The notes under the pieces are model-generated. The model had not been told where the DNA came from. It ran no database searches and worked only from the letters and a program-made list of their open reading frames with translations. This document shows, piece after piece, positions 18,346 to 26,861 of a stretch of 64,000 bases of DNA (positions are counted from its first letter, which is position 1; every line of letters begins with the position of its first letter). The stretch lies in assembly GCF_029892785.1 (NCBI RefSeq), contig NZ_JARXXA010000019.1, positions 1-64,000 of the forward strand. The letters run 5' to 3'. Source of the stretch: Parabacteroides sp. PH5-46. Its GTDB lineage: Bacteria > Bacteroidota > Bacteroidia > Bacteroidales > Tannerellaceae. The translations under genes were made by a program, and so were the position numbers.

Positions 18346-18455
18346 CAAATGGTTGAAACTTTTTGATAATTGCACCCATGTGTTTTGTGAAAAGTATGCA
18401 TGCGTTTTGCAAAAAGTATGCATACTTTTCGATAAAAGCATGCACGCTTTTTTTC
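18346..18455. repeat. 22-bp periodic palindrome array 2
   Basis: Three strong units begin at 18390, 18412 and 18434, exactly 22 bp apart. The middle one is a perfect 18-bp palindrome AAAAGTATGCATACTTTT (18412-18429). The neighbours are near-palindromes around ATGCAT (18390-18408) and GCATGC (18434-18451). Weaker matches extend the same register back to 18368 and 18346. The array lies in the 598-bp divergent gap between mce and the first LacI gene, which otherwise holds only promoter elements. Confidence 0.75.
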
Positions 18456-18622
18456 GGTTGTTGTACTTGATGTAAAAAACATTCTTTTCTGCCTGATGGA
18501 AGAATACCTATAATTAGAGTCGGTTGATAGGTTGAGATATTGAGGGGATTCGTGTTTAAATTTATGTTAAAAAAGATGCTTTTTCTGCATATCTGCTATA
18601 TAACATCTTTTTTTATGCTAGC

Positions 18623-18647
18623 TAAAACGTTTAACCTACTAGTTTTG
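18623..18647 (+). promoter_or_regulatory. -7 box and LacI-type operator before the first regulator
   Basis: TAAAACGTTTAA (18623-18634) is a near-palindrome around a central CG, as in LacI-family operators. It is followed by the -7 box TAGTTTTG (18640-18647). No clear -33 element is seen. The arrangement suggests autoregulation by the gene that follows. Confidence 0.5.
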
Positions 18648-18685
18648 CAACAAATTCAGACTCAATTGTTGATTATTTTAATATT

Positions 18686-19705
18686 GTGAAAAAACGAGTT
18701 TCCATAAAAAGTATTGCAGAATCCTTGGGAGTGTCGACGGCTACAGTCTCTTTAGTGCTTAGCGGAAAAGCTGCGGAAGGGCGTGTGGGTAAAGAAATTT
18801 CTGAAAAAATACGTGAAACTGCTAAATCGATGAACTATCTGCCAAACGGACTGGCCAGAAGTCTTCGGATAGGACGCTCACAGACTATAGGACTGATAGT
18901 TGCCGATATTTCAAACCCCTTCTTCGGAACCTTGTCTTTATATATTCAGGAAGAGGCAGAGAAGTTCGGATATACTGTCATTATAGCCAATACGAATGAA
19001 AGCAGTACAAAGATGGGAGAAATGATAGATATCCTGAAAAGCAGACAAGTAGACGGATACATCATAGTACCTACCGAAGATGGCGATTCCTATATCACAC
19101 AACTTGTGGAAAGTAATAAACCTTTGGTGTTGGTGGATAGGTATTTTCCTAATATTCAAACCAATAATGTTATTATTGATAATTATAGGGCTTCATACGA
19201 TGCCACCCGTTCATTATTGAATAATGGATGCAAGCATATTTGTTTGTTTATGTATAAAAGTAAGCTTCAGCACATGATTGAACGCAAGAAAGGTTATCAT
19301 GATGCTTTGGCAGAAGTTAATCGTTTTGATGAGGAATTTTTATTTGAAATAAATTATGCTAATATTGCAGAAGATATAGCAAGCAGTGTAAAAAAAATAG
19401 TTTCTATGAAAAAAACGATTGATGGTATCTTCTTTACAACCAATAGTATCTCTATTATAGGTATAAAAGAATTGCTGAACCATGGCATAGAAATACAAAA
19501 GCAGATTCAGATAGTTTGCTTTGATAAGAGTGATGCCTTTGATTTTATGAACATTACAATTCCTTATGTACGTCAGCCCGTTGCGAAAATGGGAAGAACG
19601 TCTGTTGATCTGTTGATCGATCAAATTACCAACCACGGCGACAACGAAGCAGATCTTATTATGTGTAAGCTTTCTGCAAAACTGATTGAATATCAGGATA
19701 ACTGA
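18686..19705 (+). CDS. LacI-family transcriptional regulator
   Basis: This 339-residue protein has an N-terminal helix-turn-helix plus hinge helix (SIKSIAESLGVSTATVSLVLSG, NGLARSLRIGRS) and a periplasmic-binding-protein-like sensor domain (GLIVADISNPFF, DGYIIVPT). It probably senses a sugar released or imported by the locus that follows. The start is GTG at 18686; no in-frame ATG lies nearby, and alignment with the paralogue at 43481 (MKKVLIKDVAKKAG) supports this start. It is the first gene of the long rightward carbohydrate locus, 51 bp before the permease gene. The effector is not known. Confidence 0.92.
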   Translation: MKKRVSIKSIAESLGVSTATVSLVLSGKAAEGRVGKEISEKIRETAKSMNYLPNGLARSLRIGRSQTIGLIVADISNPFFGTLSLYIQEEAEKFGYTVIIANTNESSTKMGEMIDILKSRQVDGYIIVPTEDGDSYITQLVESNKPLVLVDRYFPNIQTNNVIIDNYRASYDATRSLLNNGCKHICLFMYKSKLQHMIERKKGYHDALAEVNRFDEEFLFEINYANIAEDIASSVKKIVSMKKTIDGIFFTTNSISIIGIKELLNHGIEIQKQIQIVCFDKSDAFDFMNITIPYVRQPVAKMGRTSVDLLIDQITNHGDNEADLIMCKLSAKLIEYQDN

Positions 19706-19724
19706 TTTTTTTTGCTCAACAAAG

Positions 19725-19736
19725 TTAATCGATTAA
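19725..19736. promoter_or_regulatory. LacI-type operator candidate before fucP
   Basis: TTAATCGATTAA is a perfect 12-bp palindrome with a central CG, in the short gap between the regulator stop (19705) and the permease start (19757). LacI-family proteins typically bind such sites. Binding is inferred. Confidence 0.45.
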
Positions 19737-19756
19737 TTAAATAATCTATATATAAC

Positions 19757-21214
19757 ATGAAAACTACTTCCAATCTACAAGAAAAAGATTCTTTACAAAA
19801 AGAAAAGATAATAAGCGGTAATCTCTTATGGCCGTTTATTCTCCTGACGATGCTATTTTTTGCATGGGCCGTTCCTAACAACCTAACGGATACCATGCTT
19901 GCCGCTTTTAAACGTATTATGAGCCTTTCAGACTCGAAGACGGCTTGGATTCAAGTAGTTTGTTATCTTCTGGGCTATGGCTGTTGTGCAATTCCCGGTG
20001 CTTTGTTTATTAAAAAATATACGTATAAAGCGGGTGTAATGGGAGGGCTTGCCTTATATATATTAGGTTGCTTGCTGTTCTATCCTGCAAAGATGTGTCT
20101 TCAGTTTAATGCCGAGATTAGTTTTGGCATGTATTTGTTTGCCATTTTTATCTTATTTGCAGGGCTTTCTGTTCTGGAAACATCGGCCAACTCATATGTA
20201 TATGCGATAGGTCCGGAGTCGAGTGCCACACGAAGGTTGAACTTTTCACAGTCTTTTAATCCCTTCGGAGCCATTAGTGGAGTTGTTATCAGCCAGGTGT
20301 TTATCTTATCGCAATTAAACATCTTAACGGCAGCCGAAAGAGATACTATTTCTCCTGCGGAGCTTGCATCCATCCAGGGAGCCGAACTAAATGCCGTAAC
20401 CATGACATATGTCTGGCTGGGTGTTTTTATGGCTATACTACTACTGGCTATTTTCCTTACCCGTATGCCCAACTTAAAAGAAGGGGGGCAGAAGCTGGAC
20501 TTTGTAGGGACTTTCAAACGCTTATTCAAAAACAAAAATTATGTATGGGGAGTAGTAGCCCAGTTTTTCTATGTAGGAGCACAGATTGCTGTTTGGTCTT
20601 TTATTATCCGTTATGTGATGCAACAGCTTAATTTTGATGCTGTTATTTCATCCTTAGGAAGCAATGCTTCTGCAGCAGAGATTATCACAGCTCTTCGTTC
20701 GGTAGAACCGGTAGCCGGAGGGTTTTATTCTTTCTGTGAGTTTATAGGCCTTGACGATCTTTTACCCCGGACTGCAGAACAAGCCGGTGCAACCTACTAC
20801 ATTATGTCTTTGATATTGTTTGTATTGATGCGTTTTGTTTGTACATGGCTGATGAAATATGTACGGGTTGATAAAATTTTAACGGCATTGGCTGTGGCAG
20901 CTGTTTTCTTTTGTTTGCTTACTATTTACGGAACAGGCCTGGTAGGTGTCTACTCGTTGATGTGTATATCGGGTTGTATGTCGTTGATGTTTCCTACCAT
21001 TTATGGAACAGGTATCAAAGGATTAGGCGAAGATACGAAGATCGGGGGAGCCGGTATGGTTATGGCTATTGCCGGCGCTGCATTACTGACGCAGATACAA
21101 GGTATCCTGTCTGATTCTTCCAGTATTACGACAGCCTACTGGGTACCGGCTATCGCTTTTGCTATCATTGCGTTTTACAGTATTACGGTATGCCGTAGAC
21201 AACAAATAAATTAA
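19757..21214 (+). CDS. fucP: FucP-type sugar:H+ symporter (MFS)
   Basis: The 485-residue inner-membrane permease of the FHS family has about 12 hydrophobic helices. Family signatures are WPFILLTMLFFAWAVPNNLTD in the first helix, ETSANSYVYAIGPESSATRRLNFSQ-type motif around residue 150, and SLMFPTIYG near the end. FucP of E. coli imports L-fucose and also D-arabinose, which share ring configuration. The protein is about 45 residues longer than E. coli FucP, partly through a loop around 300-340. Encoded between the LacI gene and GH172/fucI genes, it should import the monosaccharide freed by the locus. D-arabinose is the favoured candidate, but L-fucose is not excluded. Confidence 0.87.
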   Translation: MKTTSNLQEKDSLQKEKIISGNLLWPFILLTMLFFAWAVPNNLTDTMLAAFKRIMSLSDSKTAWIQVVCYLLGYGCCAIPGALFIKKYTYKAGVMGGLALYILGCLLFYPAKMCLQFNAEISFGMYLFAIFILFAGLSVLETSANSYVYAIGPESSATRRLNFSQSFNPFGAISGVVISQVFILSQLNILTAAERDTISPAELASIQGAELNAVTMTYVWLGVFMAILLLAIFLTRMPNLKEGGQKLDFVGTFKRLFKNKNYVWGVVAQFFYVGAQIAVWSFIIRYVMQQLNFDAVISSLGSNASAAEIITALRSVEPVAGGFYSFCEFIGLDDLLPRTAEQAGATYYIMSLILFVLMRFVCTWLMKYVRVDKILTALAVAAVFFCLLTIYGTGLVGVYSLMCISGCMSLMFPTIYGTGIKGLGEDTKIGGAGMVMAIAGAALLTQIQGILSDSSSITTAYWVPAIAFAIIAFYSITVCRRQQIN

Positions 21215-21243
21215 TGCTTTACTAACTATAAAAATTGATTATC

Positions 21244-22410
21244 ATGAAAAAAACCGGTTTTTTACTGATTTGTTTATTGTGCTCTTTGGCTATGTTCGGA
21301 CAGCAGTATCCTTATAATGGCTTAGATTCGAATATGGGTAACCTGTATCGCTTATCCAATGCGAAAACCCGCTCGATAAGCCCGGAAAACTTTACCGGAG
21401 AAAAAGGAAAAGGCGGAATGGCGGATATAAAGGACAAAGATCAGCGGAATGTAGCAAATGCCTCACATGCAGCACGCGATTTGGGGCAAGGTTGGAAAGT
21501 AAATCCGTATATCCGGATCAACTCGGGTGAAACGATAACAATCGCCGAAATCGAAGGTCCCGGTGCCATCCAGCATATCTGGATGACTCCTACCGGAAAC
21601 TGGCGTTTCACGATTATGCGTATTTACTGGGATGACGAAAAAGAACCTTCTGTAGAGTGTCCGGTAGGTGATTTCTTCGCTATGGGATGGGGTGTTTATG
21701 CTCCTTTAACATCACTTGCTGTTTGTGTAAATCCGGGTAGTGCCTTTAATTGCTACTGGACAATGCCTTTCCGCAAGAAGTGTAAGATAACGATGGAAAA
21801 TATCAACGACAATGACCCGATGACCTTGTATTATCAGATTGATTATACATTGACGGATGTTCCTGAAGATGCCGCTTATTTCCATGCTCAGTGGCGTAGA
21901 ACAAATCCGAATCTTACATCGGATTATACTGTTGTAGACGGGATAAAAGGAAAAGGCCATTTTGTAGGTGTATATATGGCTTGGGGAGTGAATAATAATG
22001 GCTGGTGGGGAGAAGGAGAAATCAAATTCTTCATGGATGGTGATACCAAATTCCCAACTATTTGTGGAACCGGTGCGGAAGACTATTTCTGTGGTTCTTA
22101 TAATTTTGAGAATAAAACAACACGACAGTATGAAGAATTCTGTACGCCATATGCAGGATTACACCAGGTTATCCGCCCTGACGGAGTGTACAGATCGCAA
22201 CAACGTTTTGGCTTGTACCGTTGGCATATAACAGACCCTATTCGCTTTGACAAAGATCTGAGAGTTACTATTCAGGACCTGGGATGGCGACATGGCGGAC
22301 GTTATCTGCCTCAGAAGTCTGATATATCTTCTGTTACTTATTGGTATCAGGCCGAACCACATAATAAGTTCCCCAAACTGCCCAAGTGGGAAGAAATGGA
22401 GGTTAATTAA
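21244..22410 (+). CDS. GH172 (DUF2961) glycoside hydrolase, copy 1
   Basis: This secreted protein has about 388 residues, with a signal peptide ending near AMFGQ. It is a single DUF2961 beta-jelly-roll unit with family motifs EGPGAIQHIWMT, RIYWDDEKEPSVECPVGDFF, the acidic WGEGEIKFFMDGD and GTGAEDYF, and GKGHFVGVY. GH172 includes difructose-anhydride enzymes and exo-alpha-D-arabinofuranosidases from gut Bacteroidota; these trimeric enzymes use Glu residues in the two acidic motifs. The frame opens with TTG at 21235, but ATG 21244 begins the signal peptide properly. It sits 29 bp after fucP. Substrate is inferred from context as a terminal D-arabinofuranosyl or similar furanoside. Confidence 0.88.
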   Translation: MKKTGFLLICLLCSLAMFGQQYPYNGLDSNMGNLYRLSNAKTRSISPENFTGEKGKGGMADIKDKDQRNVANASHAARDLGQGWKVNPYIRINSGETITIAEIEGPGAIQHIWMTPTGNWRFTIMRIYWDDEKEPSVECPVGDFFAMGWGVYAPLTSLAVCVNPGSAFNCYWTMPFRKKCKITMENINDNDPMTLYYQIDYTLTDVPEDAAYFHAQWRRTNPNLTSDYTVVDGIKGKGHFVGVYMAWGVNNNGWWGEGEIKFFMDGDTKFPTICGTGAEDYFCGSYNFENKTTRQYEEFCTPYAGLHQVIRPDGVYRSQQRFGLYRWHITDPIRFDKDLRVTIQDLGWRHGGRYLPQKSDISSVTYWYQAEPHNKFPKLPKWEEMEVN

Positions 22411-22431
22411 TAACAATTTATTACTCAACGT

Positions 22432-23664
22432 ATGAGAAAAAAGGAACTCTGCTTATGCGTATTTATCGCGTTGATCATGTGGGGCTGTAACTATTCAAAA
22501 AAGGAAAGTATGGATAAATATGATAAAGGAACTTTTGGCTTTGATTTGCGTTATTTGTCGGAGAAGGATAACCGGATTGCGGTTCTGACGAGTGATGACG
22601 AACAAGCCAGAATCATTGTATCTCCCAAATACCAGGCAAAAGTTTTTACCTCTACGGCTACCGGGCTGGAAGGTAAAAGTTTAGGCTATTTGAATTATGA
22701 TGTGTTGGATTCTGACGAAATTAGCGAGCACATGAATGGCTATGGGGGAGAGAACCGCTTCTGGCTGGGGCCTGAAGGGGGTAAATTCTCTGTTTATTTT
22801 AAGCCGGAAACGGAGCAGGTCTATGACAACTGGCATACTCCCAAACCCATTGATATAGAGCCTTGGTCGGTAGTTTCTATTGCCCCCAAAAGTGTATCAA
22901 TGGAAAAGACAATGGAAGTAGCTAACTATCAGGGAACACAGCTGCAACTTAAGATAAACAGAACCGTACGCTTACTGGAAATACCTGCTATTTGCGCAAA
23001 GCTAGGTATCTCGGCAAATGAGAAAGTGCAGGCTGTAGCTTATGCTACGGAAAATAGTATTACCAATCTGAACGATTTTGAATGGACAAAAGATACGGGA
23101 ACCATCTGTATCTGGATGCTGGATATGTTTAACCCGGGTCCCAAAGCGGTTACTTTTATTCCTTTTGCCGAAGGAGATGAGAAAGACTTAGGGATTATAG
23201 CAACAACTGACTATTTCGGAGAGATACCAGCCAGCCACTATAAAGTAAAAGAAGGAATGGTCTTTCTTAAAACGGATGGTAAATATCGTAGCAAACTAGG
23301 TATGAACGCGAAACGGACGAAAGCCATTGCCGGTAATTATGATCCGGATGCAAAGCGCTTGACAATATGTACGTTTGACGTTGATCCGAATGCTGTGTAC
23401 CTGAATCAGGAGTGGAATCCCTCAAAAGATCCTTTGGTGGGTGATGCATTGAATGCGTATAATGACGGACCGTTAGAGGATGGTAGTATTATGGGACCTT
23501 TCCTGGAGTTGGAAAGTTGCTCTCCCGCAGCTTTTATTGCTCCTCAGGAATCTCTTAAGCATAATCATAATGTCTTCCATTTTGTAGGGGAAGAAGCAGA
23601 TTTGACAAATATTGTGGAAAAACTATTCAATATTTCTCTGAATGAACTGAAAAAAGTTTTTTGA
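22432..23664 (+). CDS. DUF6786-like lipoprotein, mutarotase-like
   Basis: This 410-residue lipoprotein (lipobox MWGC, Cys19) resembles a Bacteroidota family I associate with DUF6786. Motifs such as YGGENRFWLGPEGGKFS and repeating beta-strand patterns suggest a beta-sandwich related to aldose-1-epimerases. I cannot identify catalytic residues with certainty. It lies between GH172 copy 1 and fucI, 21 bp after the former. A role in handling the released sugar, for instance anomer interconversion or glycan binding at the cell surface or periplasm, is a guess from context. Confidence 0.6.
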   Translation: MRKKELCLCVFIALIMWGCNYSKKESMDKYDKGTFGFDLRYLSEKDNRIAVLTSDDEQARIIVSPKYQAKVFTSTATGLEGKSLGYLNYDVLDSDEISEHMNGYGGENRFWLGPEGGKFSVYFKPETEQVYDNWHTPKPIDIEPWSVVSIAPKSVSMEKTMEVANYQGTQLQLKINRTVRLLEIPAICAKLGISANEKVQAVAYATENSITNLNDFEWTKDTGTICIWMLDMFNPGPKAVTFIPFAEGDEKDLGIIATTDYFGEIPASHYKVKEGMVFLKTDGKYRSKLGMNAKRTKAIAGNYDPDAKRLTICTFDVDPNAVYLNQEWNPSKDPLVGDALNAYNDGPLEDGSIMGPFLELESCSPAAFIAPQESLKHNHNVFHFVGEEADLTNIVEKLFNISLNELKKVF

Positions 23665-23706
23665 TGAGACACAATTAACAGATAATACATAAATAATATC
23701 CATTAA

Positions 23707-23751
23707 CAATCAATGTGTTATTGATTGTAGACAGCCTGCTCCGGCGGGCTG
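23707..23751 (+). promoter_or_regulatory. Two consecutive hairpins upstream of fucI
   Basis: CAATCAA/TTGATTG (23707-23727) is followed at once by a GC-rich stem, CAGCCTGC/GCGGGCTG with one G-T pair (23732-23751). No T-run follows, so a classical terminator is unlikely. They may set transcript stability or stoichiometry within the operon. Confidence 0.45.
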
Positions 23752-23799
23752 CCAGGGATAGTTTTGTGGTAAAACGAAACAATTTAAATAAGCAAAAGC

Positions 23800-25572
23800 A
23801 TGAAAGAAACATTTCCTAAAATCGGCATTCGTCCGATTATTGATGGCCGTAGGCGCGGTATCCGCGAATCACTGGAAGACATGACAATGGGGCTGGCAAA
23901 GAGAGTTGCTAAGTTTTATAGTGAAACACTTCGTTATCCGGACGGCTCGCCTGTAGTATGCATCATAGCTGATACTTGTATAGGCGGCGTGAAAGAAGCA
24001 GCCAATTGTGCGGAAAAATTCGCGAGAGAAAATGTAGGTGTTTCTTTATCGGTAACCCCTTGTTGGTGTTACGGGTCGGAAACAATAGACATGGATCCCC
24101 TGATTCCCAAAGCAATCTGGGGATTTAATGGGACAGAGCGTCCGGGAGCTGTATATCTGGCTGCTGCATTAGCCGCTCATAACCAGAAGGGTTTGCCTAC
24201 GTTTGGTATTTACGGAAGGGATGTGCAAGACTTGACCGATCCGGTTATTCCTGACGATGTAAAAGAGAAACTACTCCGTTTTGCCAAGGCAGGCTTGGCG
24301 GTTGCTATCATGCGTGGAAAATCATATCTGGCAATTGGCTCTGTTTCAATGGGAATTGCCGGTTCAATCGTTAATCCTGATTTCTTACAGGAATATCTGG
24401 GAATGCGGACGGAATATGTTGATTGCTCCGAGATACTTCGCCGTGTACAACAGGAAATATATGACAAAGACGAATACAAAAAGGCTTTGGAGTGGACAAA
24501 GAAAAACTGCATGCCAAGGGAAGGAGAAGACTTTAATCCCGAACATTTGAAGTTTTCACGCGAAAAGAAAGATGCAGACTGGGAATTCGTGGTTAAGATG
24601 ACAATGATTATGCGTGATCTGATGACCGGAAACGAAGTGCTGGGCGAGATGGGACATCAGGAAGAAGCCATGGGACACAATGCCATAGCCGGAGGTTTTC
24701 AGGGTCAACGCCAATGGACAGACTTCATGCCTGACGGAGACTTTTCGGAAGCAATCCTTAATTCCTCCTTCGACTGGAACGGCATTCGTGAACCTTTTAC
24801 ATTTGCAACGGAAGACGACCACTTAAATGCTATTTCCATGTTGTTCGGCAAGTTGCTAACCAATACTGCTCAGATATTTGCCGATGTCCGGACATACTGG
24901 AGTCCGGAAGCCATAGAGCGTATCAGTGGCTGGAAACCGGATGGCTTGCTGAAAGATGGAGCGATACACTTGATAAACTCAGGTTCTTGTACATTGGATG
25001 GTACCGGATGTCAGACAAAAGACGGCAAACCGGTAATGAAGCCATTTTGGGAGATCACTAACAAGGAAGTGGATGATATGCTTCAGGCAGTAACCTGGTA
25101 TCCTTCCTCATTAGAATATATGCGTGGAGGAGGCTATTCGTCACATTTCCTTACCAAAGCGGGTATGCCGATGACGATGTGTCGCCTGAATCTGGTAAAA
25201 GGACTCGGAGCTGTCCTGCAAATAGCTGAAGGATGGACGGCTACCTTCCCGGACCATGTGTTTGACCTGATTAATAAGCGAACAGATAAGACCTGGCCTT
25301 CTACCTTCTTTGTTCCTAAAACAACAGGGCAGGGACATTTTAAAGATATCTACTCTGTGATGAACTACTGGGGCGCTAATCACGGTGCGATTAGTTACGG
25401 ACATATAGGAGCCGATCTGATCTCACTAGCCTCTATGCTATCTATTCCTGTTTGTATGCATAATGTGGAAGAAGACAAGATATTCCGCCCATCTGCCTGG
25501 AATGCTTTCGGATCGGATATAGAAGGTTCAGATTATAGGGCATGTGCTACTTACGGACCATTATATAAATAG
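23800..25572 (+). CDS. fucI: L-fucose/D-arabinose isomerase
   Basis: This 590-residue enzyme matches E. coli FucI (591 residues) along its whole length: [53 protein letters not shown]. The Mn2+-binding residues are conserved: Glu in FATEDDHLN, Asp in IFADVRTYW and His in VCMHNVEE. The family isomerises L-fucose to L-fuculose and equally D-arabinose to D-ribulose. No fuculokinase or fuculose-phosphate aldolase is encoded in the window, whereas an AraB-type kinase is, which favours the D-arabinose reaction. It is cytoplasmic. Confidence 0.96.
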   Translation: MKETFPKIGIRPIIDGRRRGIRESLEDMTMGLAKRVAKFYSETLRYPDGSPVVCIIADTCIGGVKEAANCAEKFARENVGVSLSVTPCWCYGSETIDMDPLIPKAIWGFNGTERPGAVYLAAALAAHNQKGLPTFGIYGRDVQDLTDPVIPDDVKEKLLRFAKAGLAVAIMRGKSYLAIGSVSMGIAGSIVNPDFLQEYLGMRTEYVDCSEILRRVQQEIYDKDEYKKALEWTKKNCMPREGEDFNPEHLKFSREKKDADWEFVVKMTMIMRDLMTGNEVLGEMGHQEEAMGHNAIAGGFQGQRQWTDFMPDGDFSEAILNSSFDWNGIREPFTFATEDDHLNAISMLFGKLLTNTAQIFADVRTYWSPEAIERISGWKPDGLLKDGAIHLINSGSCTLDGTGCQTKDGKPVMKPFWEITNKEVDDMLQAVTWYPSSLEYMRGGGYSSHFLTKAGMPMTMCRLNLVKGLGAVLQIAEGWTATFPDHVFDLINKRTDKTWPSTFFVPKTTGQGHFKDIYSVMNYWGANHGAISYGHIGADLISLASMLSIPVCMHNVEEDKIFRPSAWNAFGSDIEGSDYRACATYGPLYK

Positions 25573-25635
25573 AAATAAACTCTAACAAGGGGAATTATAA
25601 ATCATGTATTGTTAAACAATTAAATCGGGAAATTT

Positions 25636-26832
25636 ATGAAAAAAAAGTATTGGAAAACTCTCTTGTTTTTCTTGTGTGCTTTCTTCCTGTGCTTTACTGA
25701 GGCTAACTCTCAGGTAAATGTAACAGGAGAAATGTATGATCTGGCTAAAATGAAGAGTGGAGTACGTAATCGTCGTGTCAGCAGTTATGATCAATCAGGT
25801 AATAACAGAGACCACTTTAGTGCAATTAAGCCGGGGGAAACCCGTACAATTGCTGAGGTATCTGGTGCGGGCATTATTAATCATATCTGGATTACGATTG
25901 CTCCCGGGCCTAACGTACTAAATCGCAATGATATTATTTTGAGAATGTATTGGGATAATAAGTCCTATCCATCTGTTGAATCTCCTATTGGTCCGTTCTT
26001 TGGACAAGGCTGGAATGAGCAGTATAATTATGCTTCGTTGCCGCTGTCTGCCGGGCCTGGGAATGGTACGGGATTATCTTCCTATTTCCAAATGCCGTTT
26101 GCCAATGGAGCCAAGATAGAAATAGAGAATCAGTCCGACGTTACAATCAGTTCATTCTATTTTTATGTAGATTATCTGGAAGTAAAGAAGTTACCTCAGG
26201 ATATGGGACGTTTCCATGCCTGGTATAATCATGAGTTGACGGATGCGCTTCCGGAAGGTGAAACAGAATGGGGAGTTGTAGGTAAAGAAGGAGAAAACAA
26301 AAACGGAGCAAACAATTATGTGTTTGCCGATATCAAAGGAAAAGGCCATTTTGTAGGTATAAACTATTATGTGCATTGCCCTACACCCATGTGGTATGGA
26401 GAAGGGGATGATATGTGGTTTATCGATGGAGAAACCATGCCTTCTTTGATTGGTACGGGAACGGAAGATTTCTTTAATACCTCCTGGTGTCCGAAAGAAA
26501 AATTCTCACATCCGCACTTTGGTTATCCGAGGGTGAATGACGACATCGGTTGGTTAGGACGTACCCACGTCTATCGCTTCTTTATCAATGATCCGGTATT
26601 CTTTGAAACCAGCCTGAAAGGAACTATAGAACACGGGCATAACAATAACCTGACATTGGACATGGCTACCGTTGCTTATTGGTATCAAAGCGAAGCATCT
26701 GTTATCCCTACGGCACCAACAAAAGAAATGAGAAAGCTCAAACCCTTTATCGGAGTAAACGAAATTCACAAGTGGAGACACGAATGGAGAAAGAACAAAG
26801 GGAATGGCTCGAAACTTTGGGGAAATGAATAG
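25636..26832 (+). CDS. GH172 (DUF2961) glycoside hydrolase, copy 2
   Basis: This 398-residue secreted protein (signal ending near TEANSQ) is the second single-domain DUF2961 protein. It shares SGAGIINHIWIT, RMYWDNKSYPSVESPIGPFF, GKGHFVGINYY, WYGEGDDMWFIDGE and GTGTEDFF. The acidic pair in GEGD and GTGTED corresponds to that of copy 1, so it is expected to be active. Divergence from copy 1 in the loops suggests a different linkage or leaving group. It directly precedes the SusC gene (29 bp), so it probably acts in the periplasm on oligosaccharides brought in by SusC/SusD. Confidence 0.88.
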   Translation: MKKKYWKTLLFFLCAFFLCFTEANSQVNVTGEMYDLAKMKSGVRNRRVSSYDQSGNNRDHFSAIKPGETRTIAEVSGAGIINHIWITIAPGPNVLNRNDIILRMYWDNKSYPSVESPIGPFFGQGWNEQYNYASLPLSAGPGNGTGLSSYFQMPFANGAKIEIENQSDVTISSFYFYVDYLEVKKLPQDMGRFHAWYNHELTDALPEGETEWGVVGKEGENKNGANNYVFADIKGKGHFVGINYYVHCPTPMWYGEGDDMWFIDGETMPSLIGTGTEDFFNTSWCPKEKFSHPHFGYPRVNDDIGWLGRTHVYRFFINDPVFFETSLKGTIEHGHNNNLTLDMATVAYWYQSEASVIPTAPTKEMRKLKPFIGVNEIHKWRHEWRKNKGNGSKLWGNE

Positions 26833-26861
26833 TGAATATTATTTAGATTAAAATTCAGGTT

